Part shown: one piece after another, positions 44,377 through 54,060 of the stretch
How positions within the stretch are numbered: position 1 is the stretch's first letter
Layout of the letters: the number at the start of each line of letters is the position of its first letter
Assembly (NCBI RefSeq): GCF_018343625.1
Contig: NZ_JAGYPG010000001.1
Location: forward strand, 416,342 to 480,341
Origin: Lederbergia citri
GTDB lineage: Bacteria > Bacillota > Bacilli > Bacillales > Bacillaceae_C
Direction of reading: 5' to 3'
DNA: 64,000 bases
Notes under the pieces: model-generated
What the model was told of the DNA's origin: nothing
Database searches by the model: none
What the model saw: only the letters and a program-made list of their open reading frames with translations
Made by a program: the position numbers and the translations under genes

Positions 44377-45126
44377 ATGAAAGCTTTATTTAAAACGGAC
44401 AAAGGCGTAGTCCGGCCACATAACGAAGACAATGGCGGGATTTTTTATAATAAACATGGGATCTGTTTGGCAATCGTTGCGGACGGAATGGGCGGCCATC
44501 AAGCAGGAGAAGTCGCAAGTCAAATTGCCGTTACGGAGCTTCAGAAGTTATGGTCAGAAGTGGATGATGAACTTACACCTGAATCCGCAGAAAAATGGTT
44601 CTTTGAAAATGTGGCACTGGTGAATAAAGAAATATTCAATCATTCAGAACAAAATCAAGAATACTACGGAATGGGTACTACATTAGTCGCAGCTATATGT
44701 ACTTCTACCTTTGCAACAATAGTAAATATTGGGGATAGCCGCTGCTATCTTTTAAATGATAGTGGGTTTAATCAATTGACTGAAGACCATACCCTTGTCA
44801 ACGAATTAATTAAAGCGGGTCAACTATCACCTGAGGATGCAGAATTACATCCTCGAAAAAATTTAATATTAAATGCGATGGGGACGGAAGCAAATATTGA
44901 AATGGATATTTCAACGATTACATTTGAAGAAGGAAATAAACTTCTTCTATGTTCTGACGGATTATCTAATAAAGTTTCCAATGCGGAAATGTTAAAGATT
45001 TTAACAGATCAAACAGATTTAAATGAAAAGGCCGATGCATTAATTCAACTTGCAAACCATTATGGTGGAGAAGATAATATTTCACTTGCGATTGTCAATG
45101 CTTGCCCTGAAAGCGGGTGCGAGTAA
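44377..45126 (+). CDS. prpC: PP2C-type protein phosphatase PrpC
   Basis: PrpC removes phosphates from Ser/Thr targets of PrkC. The 249-residue PP2C protein has metal-binding RPHNEDN, ADGMGGHQAGEVAS, NIGDSRCYLLND, LCSDGLSNKV and GGEDNISLA. Its stop overlaps the prkC start by one base (TAATG). Confidence 0.95.
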   Translation: MKALFKTDKGVVRPHNEDNGGIFYNKHGICLAIVADGMGGHQAGEVASQIAVTELQKLWSEVDDELTPESAEKWFFENVALVNKEIFNHSEQNQEYYGMGTTLVAAICTSTFATIVNIGDSRCYLLNDSGFNQLTEDHTLVNELIKAGQLSPEDAELHPRKNLILNAMGTEANIEMDISTITFEEGNKLLLCSDGLSNKVSNAEMLKILTDQTDLNEKADALIQLANHYGGEDNISLAIVNACPESGCE

Positions 45127-47075
45127 TGTTATTGGGAAAAAGAATTAGCGGCCGCTATAAATTGCTGCAAATGATTGGCGGAGGCGGAATGGCTAATGTC
45201 TATCTTGCGCATGATATGATTTTAGATCGCGACGTCGCGATTAAAATTTTGCGGTTAGACTTTGCCCACGAGGATGAATTTATACGCAGGTTTCAAAGAG
45301 AGGCTCAATCAGCAACGAGCTTAACGCACGAAAATATTGTAAGTATTTACGATGTCGGCGAAGAGAATGATATTTATTATATCGTTATGGAATATGTCGA
45401 TGGAATGACATTAAAGCAATACATACAGTATTATCATCCAATTCCACTTGAACACACTCTAGACATAATGAAACAATTAACATCAGCCATTTCTCATGCG
45501 CATCAAAATCATATTGTTCATCGTGATATCAAACCGCAAAATATTTTAATCGATCACAATGGGCATGTGATGATTACAGATTTTGGAATAGCCATGGCTT
45601 TATCTGCTACATCTATTACCCAAACTAATGCTGTACTAGGTTCGGTACATTATTTATCGCCTGAACAAGCACGTGGCGGAATGGCTACTAAGAAGTCCGA
45701 TATTTATTCTTTAGGTATTGTCATGTTTGAGCTTTTGACCGGTAGGGTCCCATTTTCAGGAGAATCGGCTGTATCCATTGCCTTAAAGCATCTGCAATCA
45801 GAAACACCATCACCAAGACGCTGGAATCCGGATATTCCTCAAAGTATTGAAAATATAGTTTTAAAAGCGACTGCTAAAGATCCTTTTGTTCGATATCAAA
45901 GTGCAGATGAAATGGAGAGAGATCTTGAAACAGCGTTGGACTTTGATAGAATGAACGAGCCAAAATTTATGATACCGGAAGATATCGATGCAACAAAAGC
46001 AATCCCTATTATTACGGCAGAACATGAATCTAGTAATAACGATAAAACTGTACATCATAAGAAAGAGCAAGCTAAGAATGCGACTGTGCCCGATAAAAAA
46101 CCTAAGCGAAAGAAAAAGTGGCCGTGGATCATTGGGATATTTTTAACATTAATGCTTTTATCTCTTGGTTTCTTGATGTACATATTGCCTGCTATCCAAA
46201 ATGCGAAAAATGTAGAAATTCCTGATGTCAGCGGGAAAGAATATGACGATGCCGTCTTTCTTCTTGTCGACGCAGGTCTAAAAATCGGCAAAAAAATACC
46301 AACGGCAAGTGATGAAGTATTAGAAGGTGAAGTCATTAAGACGAATCCTAAAGCGGGTAGAGAAGTGAAAAAAGGCTATACGGTTGATGTTTATATTAGC
46401 AGCGGGAAAGAAAAATTCATTTTAGAAGATTATACTGGAAAACAAATTTCGGAAGTAGAAAATCTTTTAGGTGATGAAGGATTTGAATTTAATATAGAAA
46501 AAAAACATGATGAAGCACCTGAAGGAGAGATCCTCGAACAATCGCCAAGCCCTAATTCGGAAGTTATACCGGAGGAAACTACCTTATCTTTTGTTGTAAG
46601 TCTAGGAGAAGAGAAAATAACATTGAAAGATTTGAGTGATTATAACACTAAAGGCTTGGAAAACTATGGAGAATCAACAGGATTATACATCGATATGTCA
46701 CGGGAAGAATATCACGATACTGTTCCTGAAGGAATTGTGATTTCACAGGACCCAGCTCCAGGAACACAACTTTCAAAAGGAGATCGAGTATCAGTAGTGA
46801 TTTCGAAAGGAAAAGAAGAGATCCCTCCAAAAAGTGCGACTAGAAAAGTAACAATTCCATATCAACCAACAGAAGAAGGGGAACCACAGGTAATTGTCAT
46901 ACGAATTGAGGACTACAATCATTCAATGTCAGAGCCAGCGGACACCTTTGAAATTACGAAGACTGAACAGAGAGAATTGCAGTTTATGATAGAAAAAGGA
47001 AAAGAAGCAAAATATGAAATATTGCGGGATAATACTGTTATAGACTCGGATGTAGTTCCGTATCCTGGTGATTAA
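45126..47075 (+). CDS. prkC: PASTA-domain Ser/Thr protein kinase PrkC
   Basis: PrkC senses muropeptides and controls germination and cell-wall homeostasis in B. subtilis. The 649-residue protein has a cytoplasmic kinase domain with IGGGGMANVYLAHD, the Lys in VAIKIL, HRDIKPQNILID and DFG. It has a basic juxtamembrane stretch, one membrane segment at about residues 332-356, then three PASTA repeats (from about 361, 430 and 498) and a C-terminal Ig-like part. ATG 45126 gives MLLGKRISGRY. Confidence 0.95.
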   Translation: MLLGKRISGRYKLLQMIGGGGMANVYLAHDMILDRDVAIKILRLDFAHEDEFIRRFQREAQSATSLTHENIVSIYDVGEENDIYYIVMEYVDGMTLKQYIQYYHPIPLEHTLDIMKQLTSAISHAHQNHIVHRDIKPQNILIDHNGHVMITDFGIAMALSATSITQTNAVLGSVHYLSPEQARGGMATKKSDIYSLGIVMFELLTGRVPFSGESAVSIALKHLQSETPSPRRWNPDIPQSIENIVLKATAKDPFVRYQSADEMERDLETALDFDRMNEPKFMIPEDIDATKAIPIITAEHESSNNDKTVHHKKEQAKNATVPDKKPKRKKKWPWIIGIFLTLMLLSLGFLMYILPAIQNAKNVEIPDVSGKEYDDAVFLLVDAGLKIGKKIPTASDEVLEGEVIKTNPKAGREVKKGYTVDVYISSGKEKFILEDYTGKQISEVENLLGDEGFEFNIEKKHDEAPEGEILEQSPSPNSEVIPEETTLSFVVSLGEEKITLKDLSDYNTKGLENYGESTGLYIDMSREEYHDTVPEGIVISQDPAPGTQLSKGDRVSVVISKGKEEIPPKSATRKVTIPYQPTEEGEPQVIVIRIEDYNHSMSEPADTFEITKTEQRELQFMIEKGKEAKYEILRDNTVIDSDVVPYPGD

Positions 47076-47128
47076 CATTTACCAGGATTCGGATCCATAC
47101 CCGTAAATGCTTTGAAAGGAACGGTGTT

Positions 47129-48010
47129 ATGACTGAAGGGAAAATTATTAAGGCATTAAGTGGATTTTACTATGTTTTATCGGATGGTAAGATGATTCAA
47201 TGTAGAGGTAGAGGAGTTTTTCGCAAGAACAAAATAACCCCTCTAGTCGGAGATAATGTTATTTTTCAAGCTGATAACGATAAAGAAGGATATATTATGG
47301 AGATCAAATCTCGTAAAAATGAGCTTGTAAGACCTCCAATTGCGAACATCGACCAAGCGATTTTAATTTTTTCTTCTACTGAACCGGATTTTAGTCCAGT
47401 ATTACTTGACCGCTTCCTTGTTATTGTTGAATCGAGTGAAATACACCCAATCATTTGCGTTACAAAAGCGGATTTATTATCGGAACAAGAACGGTCGGAA
47501 GTAAACCATTATTTGGAATATTATCGTTCGATTGGATATGAAGTATTGTTATTATCTTCAAAAACAGAAGAGGGTATTAACGAATTACACCCACTACTAA
47601 ATGGAAAAACGAGCGTCTTTGCCGGACAATCAGGTGTTGGGAAATCATCTTTAATCAATGCTTTTGACCCTTCCCTGCAGATAAAAACAGATGAAATATC
47701 AAGCCATCTTGGAAGAGGTAGACATACTACCCGACATGTAGAGCTAATTGAAGTATGTGGAGGACTTGTAGCCGATACTCCAGGATTTAGTTCGCTTGAT
47801 TTTACAGAAATTGAAGCAGAGGATTTAGGTTATACTTTTCCTGAAATCTCAAAGAAAGCGGAGGAATGTAAGTTCCGGGGGTGCCTCCACGATAATGAAC
47901 CGAAATGCGCCGTGAAAAATGCGGTTGAAAAGAATGAGATTTCAAAAGAACGATACAATCATTATCTCCAGTTTTTACAGGAAATAAAAGAGAGAAAGCC
48001 GAGGTATTGA
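47129..48010 (+). CDS. rsgA: ribosome small-subunit GTPase RsgA (CpgA)
   Basis: A circularly permuted GTPase acting in late 30S maturation. The 293-residue protein has an OB fold first, then G4 (VTKADLL) before G1 ([13 protein letters not shown]) and G3 (DTPGFSSL), the permuted order. A C-terminal zinc site follows ([14 protein letters not shown]). It lies after prkC as in B. subtilis, where it is called cpgA/yloQ. Confidence 0.95.
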   Translation: MTEGKIIKALSGFYYVLSDGKMIQCRGRGVFRKNKITPLVGDNVIFQADNDKEGYIMEIKSRKNELVRPPIANIDQAILIFSSTEPDFSPVLLDRFLVIVESSEIHPIICVTKADLLSEQERSEVNHYLEYYRSIGYEVLLLSSKTEEGINELHPLLNGKTSVFAGQSGVGKSSLINAFDPSLQIKTDEISSHLGRGRHTTRHVELIEVCGGLVADTPGFSSLDFTEIEAEDLGYTFPEISKKAEECKFRGCLHDNEPKCAVKNAVEKNEISKERYNHYLQFLQEIKERKPRY

Positions 48011-48012
48011 GT

Positions 48013-48666
48013 ATGATAAAAATTGCTCCATCCATATTGGCTGCCGACTTTTCAAAATTGGCTGATGAAGTCAAAGACGTTGAAAAAGGGGGAGCGGATT
48101 ATATCCATATTGATGTTATGGATGGCCATTTCGTCCCGAATATTTCGATGGGCCCATTCGTTGTCGAGGCTGTAAGGAAAACAACGAATTTACCACTTGA
48201 TGTTCACCTCATGATTGAAAATCCTGATCAATATATAAAAGCATTTGTGGAAGCAGGAGCTGACATCATTACCGTGCATGTAGAAGCAGCTCGACATTTG
48301 CATCGTACATTACAATATATACGAAGTCATGGGATTAAATCGGGGGTTGTTTTAAATCCAGCCACACCAGCATCCACGATTGAACATGTTTTAGAATTAA
48401 CGGACATGGTCTTGTTAATGACTGTTAATCCGGGTTTTGGTGGTCAGGATTTCATTGAGGCCGTCCTTCCAAAGATTAGAGAAGTCCGAACGATGATTGA
48501 AGCTAAAGGATTATGTATTGATATTGAAGTGGACGGAGGCATCCATGGAGGTACCATAAAAGCTTGTCAAGAAGCGGGGGCAAATGTATTTGTTGCCGGG
48601 TCCGCCATTTTTGGCAGAAAGGACCGGCATGCGGCAATAAAAGATATCCGCTCCAAGCTGGAATAG
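48013..48666 (+). CDS. rpe: ribulose-phosphate 3-epimerase
   Basis: Rpe interconverts ribulose 5-phosphate and xylulose 5-phosphate. The 217-residue TIM barrel shows [50 protein letters not shown] and IEVDGGI. ATG 48013 is used; the TTG at 48007 overlaps the rsgA stop. Confidence 0.95.
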   Translation: MIKIAPSILAADFSKLADEVKDVEKGGADYIHIDVMDGHFVPNISMGPFVVEAVRKTTNLPLDVHLMIENPDQYIKAFVEAGADIITVHVEAARHLHRTLQYIRSHGIKSGVVLNPATPASTIEHVLELTDMVLLMTVNPGFGGQDFIEAVLPKIREVRTMIEAKGLCIDIEVDGGIHGGTIKACQEAGANVFVAGSAIFGRKDRHAAIKDIRSKLE

Positions 48667-48670
48667 AAGA

Positions 48671-49330
48671 ATGGTTGGACAGAAAAAAATAATTCATATT
48701 ATGGCAGGAGGCCCTATTGATCTAATACCTGATATAACTGAATTTCCTAAAAACATTATTTGGATTGGTGTCGATAGAGGTGTTTATTATTTATTGGAAA
48801 AAGGAATCAAACCGAATTTGTCTGTGGGAGACTTTGATTCTGTTTCTGATAAAGAATGGTCTATCATCAAAGAAAATGTTCAAGAAATCAACAGATATAT
48901 TCCAGAAAAAGATGAAACAGATATGGAGCTTGCAATGATGTGGGCATTGCAGCAAAAACCTGATGTTATTAAAATTTTCGGTGCTACAGGTGGAAGATTA
49001 GACCATTTTATGGCTAATGCCCTTATGCTATGTCCCTATCAAATTCAGCATCCCTTTACTTTAATTGAAATAATAGACAAACAAAATTGCTTGTCTGTTT
49101 TTCATCCGGGAAATTATGAAGTCGAAAAAGACTATACAAAAAAATACATATCCTTTATCCCTCTTACAAGTGAAGTGAAACATCTCTCATTATCTGGATT
49201 TAAATACCCTTTAATCAACCGAACGATACATTTTGGTTCATCCTTATGCATTAGTAATGAACTTATCAAACAATCTGGTAATTTTTCATTTGAAAAAGGC
49301 ATATTAATGATGATAAGAAGTATTGATTGA
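48671..49330 (+). CDS. thiN: thiamine pyrophosphokinase
   Basis: ThiN converts thiamine to thiamine pyrophosphate. The 219-residue protein has WIGVDRGVYYLLEKGIKPN, SVGDFDSVS, the acidic EKDETDMELAMMWAL and GATGGRLDHFMAN, all diagnostic. It begins five bases after rpe. Confidence 0.93.
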   Translation: MVGQKKIIHIMAGGPIDLIPDITEFPKNIIWIGVDRGVYYLLEKGIKPNLSVGDFDSVSDKEWSIIKENVQEINRYIPEKDETDMELAMMWALQQKPDVIKIFGATGGRLDHFMANALMLCPYQIQHPFTLIEIIDKQNCLSVFHPGNYEVEKDYTKKYISFIPLTSEVKHLSLSGFKYPLINRTIHFGSSLCISNELIKQSGNFSFEKGILMMIRSID

Positions 49331-49430
49331 CAACTGGCCCATTTTTCGTTCGGGCGCGTACTTATCCATACATGACGAATATAATACAATTGGGTGAATG
49401 GCGGGTATCTTAGATTAGGAGGGAATTTTA

Positions 49431-49511
49431 ATGAGGTTTTATACAATTAAACTCCCTAGATTTTTAGGGGGAATCGTAAGAGCGATGTTAGGGACATTTA
49501 AAAAAGGTTAA
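49431..49511 (+). CDS. spoVM: SpoVM, 26-residue spore-coat anchoring peptide
   Basis: A 26-codon gene reading MRFYTIKLPRFLGG then IVRAMLGTFKKG. It matches B. subtilis SpoVM at nearly every position, including Pro9, which shapes the curvature-sensing amphipathic helix that localises SpoIVA to the forespore surface. GGAGGG lies nine bases upstream. An AATACAAT at 49383-49390 resembles a SigE -10 (CATACAnT). Its place between thiN and rpmB is the conserved one. Confidence 0.95.
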   Translation: MRFYTIKLPRFLGGIVRAMLGTFKKG

Positions 49512-49523
49512 TATGAAAATGGG

Positions 49524-49551
49524 AAAGGCACCTTATACAGGCGCCTTTTTG
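49524..49551 (+). terminator. intrinsic terminator after spoVM
   Basis: AAAGGCACC-ttatacag-GCGCCTTTTT, a stem of about nine positions with one mismatch and a T tract. It may also serve rpmB on the other strand. Confidence 0.75.
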
Positions 49552-49625
49552 TTTTGATAACTTTATGGATAATTCTTTATGAATCTGTTTCCGTCTGATG
49601 ATAACCAGGTGCTTTCGCTTTTGGG

Positions 49626-49814
49626 TTATACGCGTTCAACTTTTCCAGACTTTAGTGCTCTTGCAGATACCCATGCGCGTTTTGGTTTACCATCAACGAG
49701 AATGCGTACCTTTTGAAGATTTGCTCCCCAAGTACGTTTGTTTGCGTTCATAGCGTGAGAACGTTTGTTGCCAGTACTTGTTTTGCGGCCTGTAATTACA
49801 CATTGCTTAGCCAT
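49626..49814 (-). CDS. rpmB: 50S ribosomal protein L28
   Basis: A 62-residue L28 protein: [55 protein letters not shown]. One Cys is present but not the four-Cys zinc set, so it is the zinc-free form. Start ATG 49814 (minus strand) has GGGAGGGAAT upstream. Divergent from yloU, as in B. subtilis. Confidence 0.95.
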   Translation of the reverse strand: MAKQCVITGRKTSTGNKRSHAMNANKRTWGANLQKVRILVDGKPKRAWVSARALKSGKVERV

Positions 49815-50051
49815 ATTTATATTCCCTCCCGTCACTGAAGTAAGACTTGAGTTGGTTCATCACTTCATGATTATTCCATTAGTAAAAATACACTTTAATA
49901 ATTTATCATACAACCTATGAGATTGCAATACTTCACCATTATCATTAAATCGTCCTGCTTTCAAAAATCAGGTAAAACTTTAAAAAAACCGCTCAGTATA
50001 GTAAAATAGGCGTATCTATGTTGTGAATGCGATAACATTTTTGTGAATGCT

Positions 50052-50082
50052 AAAAGGTCTATATTTTTTACATAGACTTTTC
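50052..50082 (+). terminator. terminator-like hairpin upstream of yloU
   Basis: AAAAGGTCTAT and ATAGACTTTT can pair with one bulged G around a T-rich loop, ending in TTTTCTGTC. With no gene just upstream on this strand, its role is unclear. Confidence 0.5.
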
Positions 50083-50083
50083 T

Positions 50084-50205
50084 GTCTAGCTCCAGGCCTT
50101 ATCGGCTCTATGTGAAATAAACCTAAGCTACTAAAAGTCAAAGAGCAGACTTTTTGCGTCTCAGAACATTTGCTGTCGCCTAAGGCTACGCGCCTTGTGC
50201 TTTTC
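50084..50205 (+). repeat. dispersed repeat, type B (B2)
   Basis: It starts GTCTAGCTCCAGGCC and ends CGCGCCTTGTGCTTTTC. Inside is AAAAGTC-aaagagca-GACTTTTT followed by CTCAGAACATTTGCT, the same hairpin core and flank as B1 at 16258-16377. It ends about 27 bases before the yloU ribosome site. Confidence 0.72.
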
Positions 50206-50246
50206 TAGCTTTCATGGATATTTCGACCAATAAAGGAGGAAATTAC

Positions 50247-50609
50247 ATGTCTGTTGAAATGAAGACTAAGTATGGCCAGATTGATATATCCAGTGAAGTT
50301 ATTGCGACAATTGCTGGGGGAGCTGCAATTGATTGCTATGGCATCGTTGGGATGGCTTCGAAAAATCAAATAAAAGATGGCATCACTGAAATACTACGCA
50401 AGGAAAACTTTACCCGTGGCATTATAATCCGGCAGGAAGATCAAGCGTTACACATAGACATGTATATTATTGTAAGCTATGGAACAAAAATTTCAGAGGT
50501 TGCCCATAATGTGCAGTCCAAAGTAAAATATACACTTGAACAATCAATAGGTATTTCAGCCGACACAGTTAATATTTTTGTTCAAGGGGTTCGAGTAACG
50601 AATCCGTAA
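50247..50609 (+). CDS. yloU: Asp23/Gls24-family protein YloU
   Basis: A 120-residue Asp23-family protein with GQIDISSEVIATIAGGAAID, CYGIVGMASK and YGTKISEVAHNVQSKVKY. The family is implicated in envelope stress or membrane association in Firmicutes. ATG 50247 has AAAGGAGGAA upstream. It is coupled to the next gene through TAATG. The exact role here is unassigned. Confidence 0.9.
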   Translation: MSVEMKTKYGQIDISSEVIATIAGGAAIDCYGIVGMASKNQIKDGITEILRKENFTRGIIIRQEDQALHIDMYIIVSYGTKISEVAHNVQSKVKYTLEQSIGISADTVNIFVQGVRVTNP

Positions 50610-50626
50610 TGAGGAGGAAAAAGTAC

Positions 50627-52306
50627 GTGTCTATTACGTCATTAGATGGAAATCGGTTCGCCGAAATGATCATATTAGGAGCCAATCATTTATCAGCAAA
50701 TGCTAAAATGGTTGATGCATTAAATGTATTCCCTGTACCTGACGGTGATACTGGAACAAATATGAATCTCTCGATGTCTTCAGGATCGAAAGAAGTACAA
50801 AACAATCGTCAAGATCATATCGGAAAAGTAGCAGCAGCTTTATCAAAAGGCTTATTAATGGGAGCACGCGGTAATTCTGGTGTTATTTTATCGCAGCTTT
50901 TCCGTGGATTCGCAAAAGATATTGAATCAAAGCCTTTTCTTTCCGCTTCTGAGTTTGCACATGCCCTTGAAGCGGGAGTCACAACAGCTTATAAGGCCGT
51001 CATGAAGCCTGTTGAAGGAACTATTTTGACTGTTGCGAAAGATGCTGCGAAAAAAGCCGTCGACACGGCTAAATTCGAGTCAGATATCGTCGTAATTATG
51101 GAAAAAACATTGCAAGAAGCAAAAGCTTCCTTAGAGAGGACTCCTGACTTGCTTCCGGTTTTAAAGGAAGTGGGAGTTGTCGATAGTGGAGGACAAGGCT
51201 TGGTATGTGTGTACGAAGGCTTTTTAGCGGTTCTAAAAGGCGAAAAGCTTCCTGACACTCCAGCGCTTTCTCCATCAATGGAAGAGCTTGTAAGTGCACA
51301 GCATCATCAAAGTGTTCAAAGCTTTATGAATACAGAAGATATTGAATATGGTTATTGCACAGAGTTTATGGTGAAATTTGAAAAGGACAAAAAAGAATTT
51401 TCCGAAAATGATTTTAGAAATGATTTAAGTGAGTATGGCGATTCTTTGCTTGTTATTTCTGACGATGATGTAGTAAAAGTTCATATTCATGCTGAGCATC
51501 CGGGTGAAGTTTTATCATACGGCCAACAATATGGAAGCTTAATTAATATGAAAATCGAGAATATGAGAGAACAGCATAGTTCCATTGTAGGTCAAGATCA
51601 TAATCAACATGGACATAGTGTTAACACTCATACCGCATCAAAGGAAAGTCAAGAATATGCCATCATTGCCGTTTCAATGGGTTCTGGGATTGCCGACCTT
51701 TTTAAAAGTATTGGTGTAGCTGAAGTAATTGAAGGCGGGCAAACAATGAATCCTAGTACGGAAGATATTATGAGGGCAATAAAGTCGGCAAATGCCAAGA
51801 AGGTTATTATCCTTCCTAATAATAAAAATATAATCATGGCCGCTGAACAAGCTGCCGAAATAGCAGAGGAAGAAGTAATCGTCGTTCCGACAAAAACAGT
51901 TCCACAAGGTTTGGCTGCCGTCTTAGCATATAATCCTACACAATCACTTGAGAAAAATGGGCAAGGCATGACAGAAGCTATGTCTGCAATTAAAACAGGA
52001 CAGGTTACCTTTGCTGTCCGTGATACAAATATTGATGGTTTGAAAATTTCAAAAGATGATTATATGGGAATCAGTGAAGGAAAAATAGTTGAAACAAACA
52101 AAGATGTTGTGAAAACAGCCTATAATTTGCTTACAAAAATGATAGACGAGGATTCTGAAATACTTACAGTAATATACGGTGAAGATACAAATCAGAATGA
52201 ACTAGACGAACTCTTAGATCTCATTAATGACAATTTTGAAGATATTGAAGTTGAAGTTCATAACGGAAAACAACCATTATATAACTTTATTTTTTCAGTT
52301 GAATAA
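50627..52306 (+). CDS. yloV: DAK-domain fatty-acid kinase catalytic subunit (FakA-like, YloV)
   Basis: A 559-residue protein with an N-terminal DhaL-type kinase domain (VDALNVFPVPDGDTGTNMNL, KGLLMGARGNSGVILSQLF, VKPVEGTI-type MKPVEGTILTVA, VVDSGGQGLVCVYEGF). A middle domain (HIHAEHPGEVLSYG) and a C-terminal domain (GGQTMNPSTEDIM, HNGKQPLYNFIFSVE) follow. This is the FakA architecture; FakA phosphorylates fatty acids held by FakB proteins. GTG 50627 is chosen because GAGGAGG ends about ten bases upstream; ATG 50609 overlaps the yloU stop without its own site. Confidence 0.9.
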   Translation: MSITSLDGNRFAEMIILGANHLSANAKMVDALNVFPVPDGDTGTNMNLSMSSGSKEVQNNRQDHIGKVAAALSKGLLMGARGNSGVILSQLFRGFAKDIESKPFLSASEFAHALEAGVTTAYKAVMKPVEGTILTVAKDAAKKAVDTAKFESDIVVIMEKTLQEAKASLERTPDLLPVLKEVGVVDSGGQGLVCVYEGFLAVLKGEKLPDTPALSPSMEELVSAQHHQSVQSFMNTEDIEYGYCTEFMVKFEKDKKEFSENDFRNDLSEYGDSLLVISDDDVVKVHIHAEHPGEVLSYGQQYGSLINMKIENMREQHSSIVGQDHNQHGHSVNTHTASKESQEYAIIAVSMGSGIADLFKSIGVAEVIEGGQTMNPSTEDIMRAIKSANAKKVIILPNNKNIIMAAEQAAEIAEEEVIVVPTKTVPQGLAAVLAYNPTQSLEKNGQGMTEAMSAIKTGQVTFAVRDTNIDGLKISKDDYMGISEGKIVETNKDVVKTAYNLLTKMIDEDSEILTVIYGEDTNQNELDELLDLINDNFEDIEVEVHNGKQPLYNFIFSVE

Positions 52307-52325
52307 TATATAAGAACAAATAGAA

Positions 52326-52355
52326 AATAGAAGGGTCAATCCCTTCTATTTCCTT
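52326..52355 (+). terminator. hairpin terminator after yloV
   Basis: AATAGAAGGG-tcaat-CCCTTCTATT, a perfect ten-pair stem. The T tail is weak (TTCCTTG). Confidence 0.7.
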
Positions 52356-52473
52356 GTACTTATTAAGAAGGCATGCATAAGTGACAAGGAGTTGAGTGCT
52401 GCCTAAAAAGGGTGCTCTCGGGTAAATAACATCTAAGATTAACAAAGCCTTATTCAAAGGGAGGAAGATATCA

Positions 52474-53136
52474 ATGAAGTATAAAAGTGTCTTTGATATC
52501 ATAGGTCCCATTATGATCGGCCCTTCCAGTTCACATACAGCAGGTGCAGCTAGAATTGGGAGAGTTGCTCGAAGCTTGTTTGGCAGAGAGCCGAAGTGGG
52601 CGAAAATTTCATTTTATGAATCATTTGCAAAAACATATAAAGGACATGGAACCGATGTGGCGATAGTAGGTGGTCTCCTTGATTTTGATACAGATGACAA
52701 GAGGATTATAAACTCATTGGAAATTGCTAAAGGAAGAAATTTAAACATTGAATTTAAAGAAGAATCAGCGAATGCCGATCACCCTAACACTGCTCGTATC
52801 AAAATCGGTGATGAACAAGGGGAACTGGAACTTGTAGGAATATCCATCGGTGGAGGTAAAATAGAAATTACAGAGTTAAATGGATTTCATTTAAAATTAT
52901 CTGGCCATCATCCTGCCATTCTCGTAGTGCATGATGACCGTTTTGGAGCTATTGCAGCTGTAGCAAATATTCTTGGTTCACACGAGATTAATATTGGTCA
53001 TATGGAAGTTTCCAGAAAAGAAAAAGGGAAAATGGCATTAATGACGATCGAGGTAGATCAAAATATCGATGAGTCAATTATTGATGAAATCAGCAAACTT
53101 CCAAATATCACACAAGTAGCAAGAGTAGTCGATTAA
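52474..53136 (+). CDS. sdaAB: L-serine dehydratase, beta subunit
   Basis: With SdaAA this forms an iron-sulfur serine dehydratase producing pyruvate and ammonia. The 220-residue protein has IGPIMIGPSSSHTAGAARIG near the N-terminus and a C-terminal ACT domain (ANILGSHEINIGHMEVSRKE). ATG 52474 has GGGAGGAAG upstream. The alpha subunit follows after 36 bases. Confidence 0.95.
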   Translation: MKYKSVFDIIGPIMIGPSSSHTAGAARIGRVARSLFGREPKWAKISFYESFAKTYKGHGTDVAIVGGLLDFDTDDKRIINSLEIAKGRNLNIEFKEESANADHPNTARIKIGDEQGELELVGISIGGGKIEITELNGFHLKLSGHHPAILVVHDDRFGAIAAVANILGSHEINIGHMEVSRKEKGKMALMTIEVDQNIDESIIDEISKLPNITQVARVVD

Positions 53137-53172
53137 ATAAGCACCAAAGAGCTATAGAGGGAGGCTGCATTC

Positions 53173-54060
53173 ATGTTTAAAAATGTTGCGGAATTAGTCC
53201 AGCTTGCGGAATCGCAAAAAAAACAGATATCAGAAATTATGATTGAGCAAGAAATGGAAGTTACGAATCGGAGCCGTGAGGAAATTATAGCACAAATGGA
53301 TAAAAACTTGACTGTCATGGAAGAAGCGGTTGAACGTGGCATCAAGGGTGTGACTTCACATTCGGGGCTTACTGGTGGGGATGCTGTTCTTTTACAAAAC
53401 TATATAAAAAAAGGCTCCTTTTTATCTGGAGAAACAATCCTTGATGCAGTAAGTAAAGCGGTAGCGACGAATGAAGTCAACGCAGCAATGGGAACAATTT
53501 GTGCAACTCCGACGGCTGGATCGGCAGGTGTAGTTCCAGGAACATTATTTGCGGTCCGCGATAAATTACAGCCAACGAGAGAACAAATGGTAAAGTTTTT
53601 ATTTACTTCAGGCGCCTTCGGATATGTGGTTGCAAATAATGCTTCTATTTCTGGTGCAGCAGGTGGGTGTCAAGCAGAAGTAGGATCGGCCGCTGGTATG
53701 GCTGCAGCGGCGATAGTAGAGATGGCTGGCGGATCTCCTTCTCAATGTGCGGAGGCAATGGCCATTACTTTGAAAAATATGCTCGGCCTCGTTTGTGATC
53801 CTGTTGCAGGTTTAGTTGAAGTCCCGTGCGTAAAAAGAAATGCGATGGGTGCGGCTAATGCAATGGTTGCAGCAGACATGGCTCTTGCCGGTATAACGAG
53901 TCGGATCCCTTGTGATGAAGTTATCGATGCAATGTTTAAAATCGGTCAGCAAATGCCTAGGTCTTTGCGCGAAACCGCTGAAGGAGGGTTGGCGGCAACT
54001 CCAACTGGGAGAATGCTTGAAGCGAAAATATTTGGGGTCCCGCGTGTAGAACGTGACTAA
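53173..54060 (+). CDS. sdaAA: L-serine dehydratase, alpha subunit
   Basis: The 295-residue alpha subunit carries the [4Fe-4S] ligands. Cysteines are seen in ICATPTAGSAGVVPG, GAAGGCQAEVGSAAG and CDPVAGLVEVPCVKRN. SGLTGGDAVLLQNYI is also conserved. ATG 53173 has GAGGGAGGC upstream. Its 3' end overlaps recG by eight bases. Confidence 0.95.
   Translation: MFKNVAELVQLAESQKKQISEIMIEQEMEVTNRSREEIIAQMDKNLTVMEEAVERGIKGVTSHSGLTGGDAVLLQNYIKKGSFLSGETILDAVSKAVATNEVNAAMGTICATPTAGSAGVVPGTLFAVRDKLQPTREQMVKFLFTSGAFGYVVANNASISGAAGGCQAEVGSAAGMAAAAIVEMAGGSPSQCAEAMAITLKNMLGLVCDPVAGLVEVPCVKRNAMGAANAMVAADMALAGITSRIPCDEVIDAMFKIGQQMPRSLRETAEGGLAATPTGRMLEAKIFGVPRVERD

Larger units (their letters stand above)
49836..50246 (+). 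other. intergenic region between rpmB and yloU
   Basis: No gene is seen. It holds the rpmB upstream region on the minus strand, a TATAGT-like -10 candidate near 49998-50003, a direct repeat of TTGTGAATGC (about 50021 and 50041), a terminator-like hairpin (50052-50082) and a type B repeat (50084-50205). Confidence 0.6.
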
